Below the pieces are notes generated by a model. The model did no database searches and had not been told where the DNA came from. It was given only the letters and a program-made list of their open reading frames with translations. The position numbers and the translations under genes are program-made. Below are positions 7,205 to 15,961 of a stretch of 64,000 nt of DNA, piece after piece. Positions within the stretch are counted from its first letter, which is position 1; every line of letters starts with the position of its first letter. The stretch is taken from assembly GCA_958422185.1 (NCBI GenBank), contig CATZNW010000008.1, positions 1 to 64,000 on the forward strand, read 5' to 3'. The DNA comes from an uncultured Clostridium sp. (GTDB lineage: Bacteria > Bacillota > Clostridia > Oscillospirales > Acutalibacteraceae).

Positions 7205-8589
7205 TGGCAGTAACAAAAATATGGGCAATTAAGGACAGCTTATTCCGTGTTGTTGACTATGCCGCAAACCCTGAAAAGACGGTTTACTCCGACTTGCAAA
7301 AGGTAATTCACTATGCCGAAAATGAAAACAAAACAGTATCCCAGAATGAACAAATCTGCTATGTAACAGGCGTAAACTGCAACGCACAAACAGCATTTGA
7401 CGAGATAATTGCCGTGCAAAAAAGATACAACAAATGCTCCGGTAATGTTGCCTACCACGCATATCAAAGTTTTAAAACAGGAGAGGTTACGCCGGAGCAG
7501 TGCCATCGAATAGGTGTTCAGCTTGCCAAAGATATGTGGGGTACGGACTACCAGGTGCTTGTGGCAACACACTTTAACACAGGCACTTACCACAACCATT
7601 TTGTCATAAACTCTGTCAATATGTGGAGCGGTAAAAAGTTTGACTGCAACAAAAAAACGTACTATAAATTCAGAGATTTGTCAGACGCATTGTGTGAAAA
7701 AGAAAGGTTGACTATAATTAAAAATCCAAAGGGTAAAACTCCAAGAAGTATGTATTTTGCAGAAAAGATGGGCGAACCCACAAAGTATAATCTTATGCGG
7801 CTTGCTATCGATTACGCAGTCAGCGTCAGCTTTGATAAGACACAATTTATTAATGTTATGAAAAAGCAAGGTTACATTGTAAACCTTGACCCACGGCTGA
7901 AATATGCCACTATTCGCTCTGTCAATGACACAAAAAATACCCGCCTGTATCGTTTAGGCGAGCAGTATGATAGGGATTATATTTTCGGCAGGATAAGAGA
8001 AAATGATGTGTGGCAAACAGGTGAAAAGTATAACCGTTATATCAAATCTACAAAGCCAAAAACAGTTGCCACAAAACCATATATGCTTAAAGGAAGTTTG
8101 AAAAGGACTAAAAAGGTTACAGGTTTAAAGGCTCTGTATCTCTACTATTGCTACTTATTAGGTTACCTGCCGAAGAAAAATCAGCACAAGCCTCTATCCC
8201 CTGAAAACCGTCAGGCTTTGAGAAAACTTGACCGATATGCAAGGCAAATAACGCTGATAAGCAAAGAAAATCTAAACACCATTGACGATGTTAATTCCTT
8301 TATCGGCAGGTCAAAAGAGCAGATAAAAGCTGTTGAAGACGAGCGAAAGCATATTTACTACAAGCTTCGCAGGTGTAATGATGAAAGTATAAAGTCTGAG
8401 CTTTTATCAAAGAGAAACGACCACAGCGAGGCTCTTAAACTTCTTCGCAGAGATTTGAAAACAGCTGAAAGTATTATTGAGGATAACCCCGAAATCGGAA
8501 AAAACATCAAAGCGGAGCAGAACATAAAACACCAACGCTTTACAATTAAGCAAAAGCAAAAGACAAAACAATTTGAATATTTCAGATAA
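7204..8589 (+). CDS. MOBP-type relaxase / mobilization nuclease
   Basis: A 461-residue relaxase (Pfam Relaxase fold) that should nick oriT and pilot single-stranded DNA to a recipient through another element's secretion system. Motif I with the likely catalytic tyrosine is DYAANPEKT near residue 19. The metal-binding histidines are in ATHFNTGTYHNHFVIN (about 120-135). The C-terminal part (about 330-461) is Lys/Arg-rich and helical. It is coupled to the RHH gene before it. No coupling protein or mating-pore gene is present, so transfer needs a helper. Confidence 0.9.
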   Translation: MAVTKIWAIKDSLFRVVDYAANPEKTVYSDLQKVIHYAENENKTVSQNEQICYVTGVNCNAQTAFDEIIAVQKRYNKCSGNVAYHAYQSFKTGEVTPEQCHRIGVQLAKDMWGTDYQVLVATHFNTGTYHNHFVINSVNMWSGKKFDCNKKTYYKFRDLSDALCEKERLTIIKNPKGKTPRSMYFAEKMGEPTKYNLMRLAIDYAVSVSFDKTQFINVMKKQGYIVNLDPRLKYATIRSVNDTKNTRLYRLGEQYDRDYIFGRIRENDVWQTGEKYNRYIKSTKPKTVATKPYMLKGSLKRTKKVTGLKALYLYYCYLLGYLPKKNQHKPLSPENRQALRKLDRYARQITLISKENLNTIDDVNSFIGRSKEQIKAVEDERKHIYYKLRRCNDESIKSELLSKRNDHSEALKLLRRDLKTAESIIEDNPEIGKNIKAEQNIKHQRFTIKQKQKTKQFEYFR

Positions 8590-8600
8590 GGAGAATTACT

Positions 8601-8978
8601 ATGAAAGAAAGTATCACAGACGAAAGAACAGGAATCACTTACAGACGAGTTGGCGAGGTCTATCTGCCCAACCTAATCTCATTAGATACCAATTACCCCA
8701 TTGGCATTTGGGGACAACGCCACAAAGACTATCTGTTAGAAAATCACAGACTTTTCTACTACAATCTTCTGACCACAGATAAACTTAACTCATATCTCCA
8801 CGATATTGATGTAAGCGCCAAAGAAATGTACGACCGCTTAATCAAGCAAATGGCAGAGCAAGAAGGCGTAACAGAACAACTCAAAGCAGAAAATCAAATG
8901 GAATGGGTCGGTAGAATGAACAACATTCGTAGCAGAGCCACAGAAATTGTTAATAAAGAAATTATTTATGACATCTAA
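8601..8978 (+). CDS. TnpV-family protein
   Basis: A 125-residue protein that matches my recollection of the TnpV family found in Clostridia transposons and mobilizable elements (start KESITDERTGITYRRVGEVY, centre IWGQRHKDYLLENHR). Its function is not known. AAGGAG precedes the ATG by a normal distance and it follows the relaxase by 11 bases, so it ends the mobility operon. No terminator is obvious in the 160 bases after it. Confidence 0.75.
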   Translation: MKESITDERTGITYRRVGEVYLPNLISLDTNYPIGIWGQRHKDYLLENHRLFYYNLLTTDKLNSYLHDIDVSAKEMYDRLIKQMAEQEGVTEQLKAENQMEWVGRMNNIRSRATEIVNKEIIYDI

Positions 8979-9137
8979 AATTATAACTACCCATCATATG
9001 AAGATGTCAAGTAAAAGTAGATATTAAAACTAAAACATAATATATCAAAATTTTCTTGATAGTATGTTAGAAATAAATTTAAGTAATAAAGTAGATTTTG
9101 TATAAGAAAAGATACACCTTATTCATATCATCTATAG

Positions 9138-10109
9138 TTATATTATATTTATTCCCCATTTTGGAGGGTAAAATAACTCGATCCTATTTTTATTTAAATT
9201 AAAGTATTTTTGTTTAATTCTAGTTCTATTTGATAATCCATTTATGTTAGGATGTGCAATTCTAGCGTATTTGTCAGTTTCACAAAATAAATTTTGACAA
9301 TCTATCAATTGTAATCTTCTTCCCCATAAATTTGTAAAATTAAGATTGAGACGTTCGAATTCATACTCTTGACGATCAAACATATATCTTATTATGTCGG
9401 ATTCAAGATACTTTCCAGTATCAAAAAAGCATTTTCTTATTCCAGATCTAGCTCCTGGACCTGCAACGACAAAATCGCTTTCATTATAATTACAAATATT
9501 ACTATAATTTATGTCTATAGCATATTGATATGCTAAAAATGGTCCTATAGTAGGATAAGTCAAGAGCAGATTATACAGATCATTCATACTATTACATCTT
9601 AATACTTTTAATGTAAATGAATCTTTAAAAATAAATTCTATTAAATCTAAATGGTTCTCAAATTTATGTTTATGTCCAAATTCTTTTTGTCCAGAAGGCA
9701 TTATGTAAGCATTTGAATAAATAGGTGATTTCATAGAATAAAGTTTGTTTAAAGCTTCTAAATAATACTTTTTACAATACGATTTGTAATTTATTTCTCC
9801 AAACAAATTCTCCAAATACTCCCAAGTTTCTATTTTGTTAAATAATTTAAATAAAAGAATTCTGAATAATGTATTTTCAGTATCACCATTAAAAGAATAT
9901 ATGATATTTTTTATTAGATATTGACTAGTTCTATCATTTACTCTGTATGAATTAGTAAATTTATATTTTTTTAATATCTCATCAGTTGTCCAAGGAAATT
10001 CATACCCTTTAATTTTTTTAAAAAAAATATTTTGCCTTTCGCAAGCAAATTTCCAATATGTATCATAAACTTCAGTAGTTTTTAAATTAGAATGAATAAG
10101 ATAATCCGT
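9138..10109 (-). CDS. DNA-base-hypermodification-type protein (5-hmdU DNA kinase / aGPT-pyrophosphorylase helical family), apparent ACG start
   Basis: The reading frame is open from 10112 to the stop at 9138. It lacks ATG or GTG; the first TTG (9813-9815) falls in the middle of a conserved domain. Conserved-looking sequence continues upstream of that TTG (FPWTTDEILKKYKF, RVNDRTSQYLIKN, LFRILLFKLFNK), so the gene is full length, about 323 residues. ACG at 10107-10109 stands 8 bases after GAGG and is the likely start, or a mutated ATG. The body has YPTIGPFLAYQYAID, VAGPGARSGIRKCF and LWGRRLQLIDCQNLFCE, which I recognise from the phage thymine-hypermodification family (kinase or pyrophosphorylase). 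It is AT-rich cargo, divergent from the HTH-radical SAM-HD operon. Substrate and role here are unknown. Confidence 0.7.
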   Translation of the reverse strand, partial: TDYLIHSNLKTTEVYDTYWKFACERQNIFFKKIKGYEFPWTTDEILKKYKFTNSYRVNDRTSQYLIKNIIYSFNGDTENTLFRILLFKLFNKIETWEYLENLFGEINYKSYCKKYYLEALNKLYSMKSPIYSNAYIMPSGQKEFGHKHKFENHLDLIEFIFKDSFTLKVLRCNSMNDLYNLLLTYPTIGPFLAYQYAIDINYSNICNYNESDFVVAGPGARSGIRKCFFDTGKYLESDIIRYMFDRQEYEFERLNLNFTNLWGRRLQLIDCQNLFCETDKYARIAHPNINGLSNRTRIKQKYFNLNKNRIELFYPPKWGINII

Positions 10110-10341
10110 TTTTCACACCTCGTTATTACAAATATCATATAACATTAGTAAACACTAAATAAATAAAAAAATCAAGTATATATTACATAAATTTAATTAT
10201 ATTAAATAATTTTATACATTATAGTTTAATTTTTGAGAATTTTATGTTAAAATAGATTATATAGTACATCGTATGAAGTTTTAATATTCTACACTTTAAT
10301 GAATAATTATAGCTTATAATATATATTTATATATGTTAAAG

Positions 10342-10370
10342 TTGATTTTATTCTGATTGTCTGATATAAT
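10342..10370 (+). promoter_or_regulatory. sigma-A promoter of the HTH-radical SAM-HD operon
   Basis: TTGATT at 10342-10347 and TATAAT at 10365-10370 are separated by exactly 17 bases, about 27 bases before the first start codon. The rest of 10110-10341 is very AT-rich and shows nothing else that I can name. Confidence 0.75.
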
Positions 10371-10396
10371 AAATTCTATATTGTGGAGGTGGTTGT

Positions 10397-10642
10397 TTGA
10401 TTTTGGAACCCGATGATATAAAATGGTATGTTAAATCAATGCTTGCAAATCAAAAAATGACTTTAACAGAAGTGGTAAAAGAAATAAATAAACGCCATCC
10501 CGAAAGGAAAGAAACTACAATACAAAATATTTCAAATAAACTTAGTAGAGGTACAATCAAGTTTTCTGAAATTATAGAAATAGCCGATATCATTGGTATG
10601 GAAATTTCTTTTTGTGAAGTTTCTGATAATACTAAAAATTAA
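10397..10642 (+). CDS. small helix-turn-helix protein, first gene of an unrecognised three-gene operon
   Basis: An 81-residue protein with a Cro/XRE-like helix-turn-helix: MTLTEVVKEINKRH, then ETTIQNISNKLSRGTIKF, resembling the DUF6471 type. It starts at TTG (10397), 7 bases after GGAGG. The radical SAM gene follows by 15 bases. It may control the operon or act as part of it. The ISNKLSRGT segment is typical of small HTH proteins in accessory islands. Confidence 0.65.
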   Translation: MILEPDDIKWYVKSMLANQKMTLTEVVKEINKRHPERKETTIQNISNKLSRGTIKFSEIIEIADIIGMEISFCEVSDNTKN

Positions 10643-10657
10643 CTCGGAGGTTTTTAC

Positions 10658-11629
10658 ATGCTAAAAGAAATATCTGTTGAAATAATTAGAAAATGTCCAA
10701 ATAATTGTTTGCATTGTTCTTCAATGTCTAATTCTCAAAGACAGGAAAAAATGCAAATAGAAAAATTCAAAGAATTAGTCAATGATGCAAAATTACTAGG
10801 GGCAACAACTATTTGCTTATCTGGAGGAGAACCATTTCTTCATGAGGATATAGCGGAAATGATAAAATATGTTTATGATTGTGGATTAGCTGCTTATGTA
10901 TATACAAGTGGGATTGTCTTTGATGATAAAGGCTTATATTCTGAAATTCCTGATTTTTTGCTAAAATCCATTTCAAAATATATATCAAAAATAATTTTTA
11001 ATATAGAAGCAGGAACTGAAAAAACATATAATAAAATTATGGGGACAAAGGGCTGCTATAAAAAAATGCAACAATCTATAATTACAGCAAACAAATATAA
11101 TATTACAGCTGAAGCGCACTTTGTTCCAATGAAACTTAATGTTAATGAGATAGAAGACGTTGTAAATTTATGTAATAACATTGGTGTCTCAAAACTAAGT
11201 TTTCTTAGATTAGTTGTACATGGTAGAGCACAGCAAAATGAAAAAATTTTGAGTTTAAGTTATCTAGAATATAAGGACCTTAAGAACAAGCTACATAAAA
11301 TAGAAAGTAATTCTAATTTATCCATTAGAATCGGAGTTCCTCTGTCTAATACAGATTCATGTAAAAAGTGCGAAGCAGCTAGAGGCAAACTTAATATAAA
11401 ATACGATGGTAAGGTGTATCCGTGTGAAGTTTTCAAAAATTTCGATTTTAATTGCACATTAAAAGGTTTAAAACCGACTAGCATTTATGAAGAATCGCTA
11501 TTACATATTTACCAAAAATCAGAATATTTAAGATTAGTTCGCAAGTCATATGACGATTATATCAAAATAAACAGTTGTGAATCTTGTTTGGGTCAATATT
11601 TAATTCAAATGGAAAATAAAGGAGTATAA
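10658..11629 (+). CDS. radical SAM protein with SPASM-like C-terminus
   Basis: A 323-residue radical SAM enzyme. Cys13-x3-Cys17-x2-Cys20 (CPNNCLHC) binds the 4Fe-4S cluster, and LSGGEPFLHED is the SAM-binding GGE motif. The C-terminus has extra cysteines (DSCKKCEAARG, YPCEVFK, NSCESC) like a SPASM or twitch domain that holds additional clusters. Such enzymes often modify peptides, but no small precursor peptide is obvious beside it. Its partners are an HTH protein before it and an HD-domain protein 3 bases after it. It lacks the viperin pattern around the cysteines. The target is unknown. Confidence 0.8.
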   Translation: MLKEISVEIIRKCPNNCLHCSSMSNSQRQEKMQIEKFKELVNDAKLLGATTICLSGGEPFLHEDIAEMIKYVYDCGLAAYVYTSGIVFDDKGLYSEIPDFLLKSISKYISKIIFNIEAGTEKTYNKIMGTKGCYKKMQQSIITANKYNITAEAHFVPMKLNVNEIEDVVNLCNNIGVSKLSFLRLVVHGRAQQNEKILSLSYLEYKDLKNKLHKIESNSNLSIRIGVPLSNTDSCKKCEAARGKLNIKYDGKVYPCEVFKNFDFNCTLKGLKPTSIYEESLLHIYQKSEYLRLVRKSYDDYIKINSCESCLGQYLIQMENKGV

Positions 11630-11632
11630 TTT

Positions 11633-13204
11633 ATGGATAATCAGGACAAACGTTTTTTGAACCTTTGTGTATCAGAAATAAAAAACAGTAAAATATTTAA
11701 TTCTTATAATTGTGAATTTCCCCTTGATAATGAAGTAATAGAAATATTAAGTAGTTTAAATGAAAAACTCGAATCATCAGGAGATGATTACGAAATTTTT
11801 CGTTATAAAAAAAATATAGATAATTTATGGGGAACATTATTGGAAAAATCTATAAAGTGTCTTCGATATTATGATAGTAGAGAGCCATTTTTAAATAGTG
11901 AATTTAATAAGAAATCTCCTAAAGCTTATGGAATAAATGATCTTAAATCTTATTATGAAAAATATTCTGAATTTGAAAAAGTTCTTTATGGAACAAGCAG
12001 ATATTATAGAGATCATATTATTCATGTATTTAGAACATGGTTAATTGGAATTTGGCTACTTACAAACAATAAAGGAGAATATTTAAATCAAATTTCTATT
12101 CCTGAAAAAGGTTTTACGGTTAAACTGAATAATGCAGAAAAGGTAAGCATTTGGACTATAATAGCTTTAACACATGACTTAGGATATCCTTTAGAAAAAG
12201 CAAAAGATGTAATCGATATAACGCAAAAAATGATTTCTACTTTTATTTCTAATCCTGATATATCTAGTGATCTTTCTTTTCATGGCGTGCAAAATTATAT
12301 GAATGATTTTATAGTTAGGTTAATGAGTTCCAAAATGAAAATTAAAAAAACGATAGATTTGTCAGGCGAAAAAAGCGAAGAAAATGAAAAAGATAAAAAA
12401 ATAGAATTTGTTGCTAGGCTTCAGCCTAAATACTACTTTAAATTCCAAAAATCATTAGAAAAAAACAGTCATGGTATCCTAAGTACGATAATTATATATA
12501 AATTACTTACCTATTTCTTGGAATCGGACTATAATATAAATGAAGACTATACATTTGAGGAAGAAGACTGTAGACAATTTTATATAAGGAGAGAAATACT
12601 TAGATCAATCGCATCACATACATGTGATGATGTTTATCAACTCTATATTGGATCGTTTGCATTGCTTTTAAGGATTTGTGATGACACACAAGAATGGGGA
12701 AGAAAAAATATTTCAGAATTGTATGTGAAAACTAATCAAACATATGAATTAAAAGATATAATAATTGATATTGATTCAGAAGAAAAAACAAAAACGTGTA
12801 CAATTAAAGAGGAAATAGAAATATCTTCTGCATACGCCACAGAGTCGGTATTCAATTTGATAAAAAGATATAGAGAACAATCTTTAGTATATATAACCAT
12901 TTTTAGAGATGGTCAAGATACTGCAAAACGTGATTTTTCTTTCATAAAGAACCTATTAATAAAATTCAATCAGGTAGAAATCAAATTAGTATTAAGTATT
13001 CCTAATGGAGCTTCGTCAAGTTTGAAAGGTGAGATTAACTACACATCTATTAGCGAAACTAATAAAGAATTTGCACCAGAAAAATTCGAATGCTTACCTT
13101 TACAATCAAAAGTAGAATTAAGGGGAGAAAATTCAAAATTTGTGAATGAGCAAGATGCTGGGAAATGGAGAAAAGGAAGTTTCGAATTATCGTTGATAGA
13201 TTAA
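11633..13204 (+). CDS. HD-domain protein of unknown function
   Basis: A 523-residue soluble protein. The segment YYRDHIIHVFRTW (His128, His131) and ALTHDLGYPLEKA (His181-Asp182) gives the H...HD pattern of HD-superfamily metal phosphohydrolases, which cleave nucleotides, cyclic nucleotides or (p)ppGpp-type substrates. A later block (RREILRSIASHTCDD, LLLRICDDTQEWG) looks like the remaining helices with further His and Asp ligands. The C-terminal 120 residues are of no known fold to me. It starts 3 bases after the radical SAM stop, so the two are co-translated. Base composition is very AT-rich, pointing to recent transfer. I do not recognise this pair from a named system. Confidence 0.65.
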   Translation: MDNQDKRFLNLCVSEIKNSKIFNSYNCEFPLDNEVIEILSSLNEKLESSGDDYEIFRYKKNIDNLWGTLLEKSIKCLRYYDSREPFLNSEFNKKSPKAYGINDLKSYYEKYSEFEKVLYGTSRYYRDHIIHVFRTWLIGIWLLTNNKGEYLNQISIPEKGFTVKLNNAEKVSIWTIIALTHDLGYPLEKAKDVIDITQKMISTFISNPDISSDLSFHGVQNYMNDFIVRLMSSKMKIKKTIDLSGEKSEENEKDKKIEFVARLQPKYYFKFQKSLEKNSHGILSTIIIYKLLTYFLESDYNINEDYTFEEEDCRQFYIRREILRSIASHTCDDVYQLYIGSFALLLRICDDTQEWGRKNISELYVKTNQTYELKDIIIDIDSEEKTKTCTIKEEIEISSAYATESVFNLIKRYREQSLVYITIFRDGQDTAKRDFSFIKNLLIKFNQVEIKLVLSIPNGASSSLKGEINYTSISETNKEFAPEKFECLPLQSKVELRGENSKFVNEQDAGKWRKGSFELSLID

Positions 13205-13312
13205 CTTTATTGTTTTTAAAATAATCACAATAAAAACTCACAAAAATATTAGTCAATATTGAATGTATGGTTATTACATGGTAAGATGTATACTGTTCAA
13301 ATGAATGAAAAA

Positions 13313-13524
13313 ATGACTGTTAGCTATGATAAACTATTAAAACTGCTTATTGATAAGAAAATGAATCAAACCGACTAAAAAATGCGGTATGGGTTAGCTT
13401 TAAAGTCCTCACTAAAATTAGCTACAATAATTTTGTGTCAATAGAAAGCTTATACAAGACATGTAATGTATAGGCCTGTGATATTGGCGATGTTATGGAG
13501 TTTACAGGAAATGAACTTGCTTGA
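13313..13524 (+). pseudogene. decayed HTH regulator upstream of the methyltransferase
   Basis: The frame opens as MTVSYDKLLKLLIDKKMNQTD and hits TAA at 13376. Further on, in other phase, come FKVLTKISYNNFVSIESLYK and, after one more stop (TAG), ACDIGDVMEFTGNE ending at 13524. Together these match the common 70-residue HTH regulators of the form LWKLLIDK...IGDIMEF. Stops and at least one frameshift show it is broken. Its end overlaps the methyltransferase start at 13511, so it was once the coupled first gene of the restriction-modification operon. Confidence 0.65.
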
Positions 13525-15052
13525 TTTTGTTATTCAAACTACAAAGCAATATATTGAACAGATGCCGAAGTCTCAGCGAAAAAAATATGGACAGTTTTTT
13601 ACGAGCAAAGAAACTGCTGTGTTTATGGCTGAGTTATTTGAAGTGCCTGTAGATAAAGAGCAGCTTCATATTCTTGACGCGGGAGCTGGCTCGGGCATAT
13701 TGTCTGTTGCGCTAATTGAAAAATTACAAAGGACACCGCAGTTACGGCATATACACTTGGTATGTTATGAAAACGATCCTCAAATTATTGAGTTGTTGAG
13801 AGCAAATCTTCAGTGGGTTTGCCAGCATTCTACATTAAGAGTTGACTATGAAATACGAGAAGATAACTATATTTTGAGTCAAGTGTTAGAGTACAATGGA
13901 ATGATTGGGGCTGAGCCCAACCCTCTTAAATATGATATGGTAATCGGGAATCCTCCTTATATGAAGATCGCAAAAGATGCTCCAGAAGCTAAAGCAATGT
14001 CTGATATTTGTTATGGTGCGCCCAATCTGTATTTCCTTTTTGCTGCTATGGGAATGTTTGATTTGTGTTCAAATGGCGAATTAGTATATATCATTCCTCG
14101 CTCTTGGACTTCGGGAGCATATTTCAAAAAATTTCGCCAGAAATTCTTGAAAGACGGAATTTTAGAACATATTCACTTGTTTGTTAGTCGTGATAAGGTG
14201 TTCGAAAACGAGAGTGTCTTGCAGGAAACTATGATTATAAAAGTCAGAAAAGCAACGACCATTCCAGAGAATATTGTTATCACAACAACACAGAGTAACA
14301 AGGATTTTTCAAATAAAACAACTTTTGAAGCAGTGTACAACACTGTTGTTTCAGGAGAAGATAAGTATGTTTATTTGGTTACGAATGAACAAGATGTAGA
14401 GACACTCGAACTGCTGAATAGGTGGACAAATACATTACCGAGCATTGGATTAAAAATGAAAACGGGCTTGACTGTTGATTTTAGAAACAGAGAAGTTTTG
14501 CGCAATGTGCCAGAAGATCAGGCAATACCGTTGTTCTATTCACAGCATATACAAGACGGAAAAGTAATATTTCCTATTGGCAAAGAAAACGAATATATCG
14601 TTACTAATCAAGCGGGTTTATTGCAGCCGAATGTAAATTATCTTTTTGTAAAAAGATTTACGGCTAAAGAAGAACATCGGCGGTTACAGTGTGGTGTATA
14701 TCTTGCAAGAAAATACCCTGACTATTCAAAAATCAGCACTCAAAACAAAATTAATTTCATTGGCGGCCTAAAAGAACTATCGGAATGCATTGTTTATGGA
14801 CTATATGTATTATTTAATTCAACCCTTTATGATTGTTACTATAGAATCCTAAACGGTTCAACTCAAGTCAATTCGACAGAGATCAATTCTATGCCTGTAC
14901 CGCCTTTAGAAAGCATAGAGCAAATGGGCAAAGCGCTGATTAAATCTCGTGATATGACAGAAACGAGATGCGACCAAATTTTAAGGAGTTTCATTTATGA
15001 GCAAAATCGAGGAAGCAAGAGAGATACTAAAAGAACTGCAAGTGCCAGCTAA
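13511..15052 (+). CDS. N6-adenine DNA methyltransferase, BsuBI/PstI-type modification enzyme
   Basis: A 513-residue gamma-type adenine methyltransferase. Motif I is LDAGAGSGILSVAL (SAM binding), motif IV is GNPPY (catalytic), and the KKYGQFFTSKETAVFMAE start is typical of Eco57I/PstI-like enzymes. The partner restriction gene overlaps its end and is BsuBI/PstI type, so the expected target is CTGCAG. I start it at ATG 13511 (GGAG 10 bases before); the frame runs back to 13466 but there overlaps the decayed HTH gene. Confidence 0.85.
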   Translation: MNLLDFVIQTTKQYIEQMPKSQRKKYGQFFTSKETAVFMAELFEVPVDKEQLHILDAGAGSGILSVALIEKLQRTPQLRHIHLVCYENDPQIIELLRANLQWVCQHSTLRVDYEIREDNYILSQVLEYNGMIGAEPNPLKYDMVIGNPPYMKIAKDAPEAKAMSDICYGAPNLYFLFAAMGMFDLCSNGELVYIIPRSWTSGAYFKKFRQKFLKDGILEHIHLFVSRDKVFENESVLQETMIIKVRKATTIPENIVITTTQSNKDFSNKTTFEAVYNTVVSGEDKYVYLVTNEQDVETLELLNRWTNTLPSIGLKMKTGLTVDFRNREVLRNVPEDQAIPLFYSQHIQDGKVIFPIGKENEYIVTNQAGLLQPNVNYLFVKRFTAKEEHRRLQCGVYLARKYPDYSKISTQNKINFIGGLKELSECIVYGLYVLFNSTLYDCYYRILNGSTQVNSTEINSMPVPPLESIEQMGKALIKSRDMTETRCDQILRSFIYEQNRGSKRDTKRTASAS

Positions 15053-15920
15053 GCAGCAGGCGGATTTGTGCTGTTATGTTCTTTTGGCTATGGCAGATAT
15101 AAAAGAAGATGATGAATGGTCGAGTGCCGTAAATGGTTGGATTCGCATTCACGATGTTATAGGGTATACGAAGGAAAACTATGGCGTTGCCTATGCGGAA
15201 AATAGCCGAGAGACTTTTCGAAAGCAAGCTATGCACCATTTTAGGAATGCTGCGTTTATTGAGGATAATGGAAAAGCGACCAATAGCCCGAACTATCGCT
15301 ATCGTCTGACCGATGAAATGCTCTCGCTTATTCGCTGTTTTGGAACAGAGCATTGGGAATCAGAAAAACAGAAATTTTTGCAATCTCATGAAACACTGAT
15401 TGATCTGTATGCGTCTAAGCGTACAATGAGAAAAATGCCTGTGCGAATTAATGGAGAGAACTTTACTTTTTCGCCTGGAAAGCATAATCAACTACAAAAG
15501 GCTATTATTGAAGAATTTGCGCCTCGATTTGCACCGAATACCGAGTGCCTTTATGTAGGGGATACCACGGAAAAAGATTTGGTTAAGAATGTAGAGAAGC
15601 TTCAAGAACTGGGATTTGCAATTACACTACACGATAAAATGCCAGATGTAGTCCTTTTCTCTGAAGAAAAGAATTGGCTTTATTTTATCGAGTCTGTTAC
15701 TTCTGTCGGGCCGATGGAACCTAAGAGGATTAAAGAGATTGAAGAAATGACAGAAGGCGTTACATCGGGTAAAATTTATGTAACTGCATTTCTTGACTTT
15801 AAGACTTTTAAGAAGTTTTCTGAAACGCTTGCTTGGGAAACAGAGGTTTGGATTGCGGATATGCCAGATCATATGATTCATCTGAATGGGGATAAGTTTT
15901 TAGGACCTAGGAAGATATAA
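14997..15920 (+). CDS. BsuBI/PstI-type restriction endonuclease
   Basis: A 307-residue type II endonuclease. The N-terminal half resembles the HTH-like region of this family. The C-terminal domain shows MPDVVLFSEEKNWLYFIESV, which contains the D...E-x-V pattern of the catalytic core, and the family signature TAFLDFKTFKKF followed by HMIHLNGDKFLGPR. It overlaps the methyltransferase by 56 bases in another frame, which ties the two together. The family cuts CTGCAG, though specificity can drift. Length matches the family. Confidence 0.87.
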   Translation: MSKIEEAREILKELQVPAKQQADLCCYVLLAMADIKEDDEWSSAVNGWIRIHDVIGYTKENYGVAYAENSRETFRKQAMHHFRNAAFIEDNGKATNSPNYRYRLTDEMLSLIRCFGTEHWESEKQKFLQSHETLIDLYASKRTMRKMPVRINGENFTFSPGKHNQLQKAIIEEFAPRFAPNTECLYVGDTTEKDLVKNVEKLQELGFAITLHDKMPDVVLFSEEKNWLYFIESVTSVGPMEPKRIKEIEEMTEGVTSGKIYVTAFLDFKTFKKFSETLAWETEVWIADMPDHMIHLNGDKFLGPRKI

Positions 15921-15961
15921 CCAATTGATTGTTAATTAACGTTAAAAGGAAGTGTTACATA

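Noticed and set aside
9138..9815. Shorter version of the hypermodification-type gene starting at TTG 9815
   Set aside because: Conserved sequence continues upstream in the same frame and there is no ribosome site before this TTG.
10658..11629. Prokaryotic viperin
   Set aside because: Both are radical SAM enzymes, but this one has SPASM-like extra cysteines and lacks the residue pattern around the viperin cluster. A nucleotide kinase partner of the usual viperin type is also absent.
13511..15920. Avoidance of CTGCAG as proof that the PstI-type system is active
   Set aside because: CTGCAG does occur in the window (for example near 24886), and methylated hosts need not avoid it. Nothing can be concluded from this.
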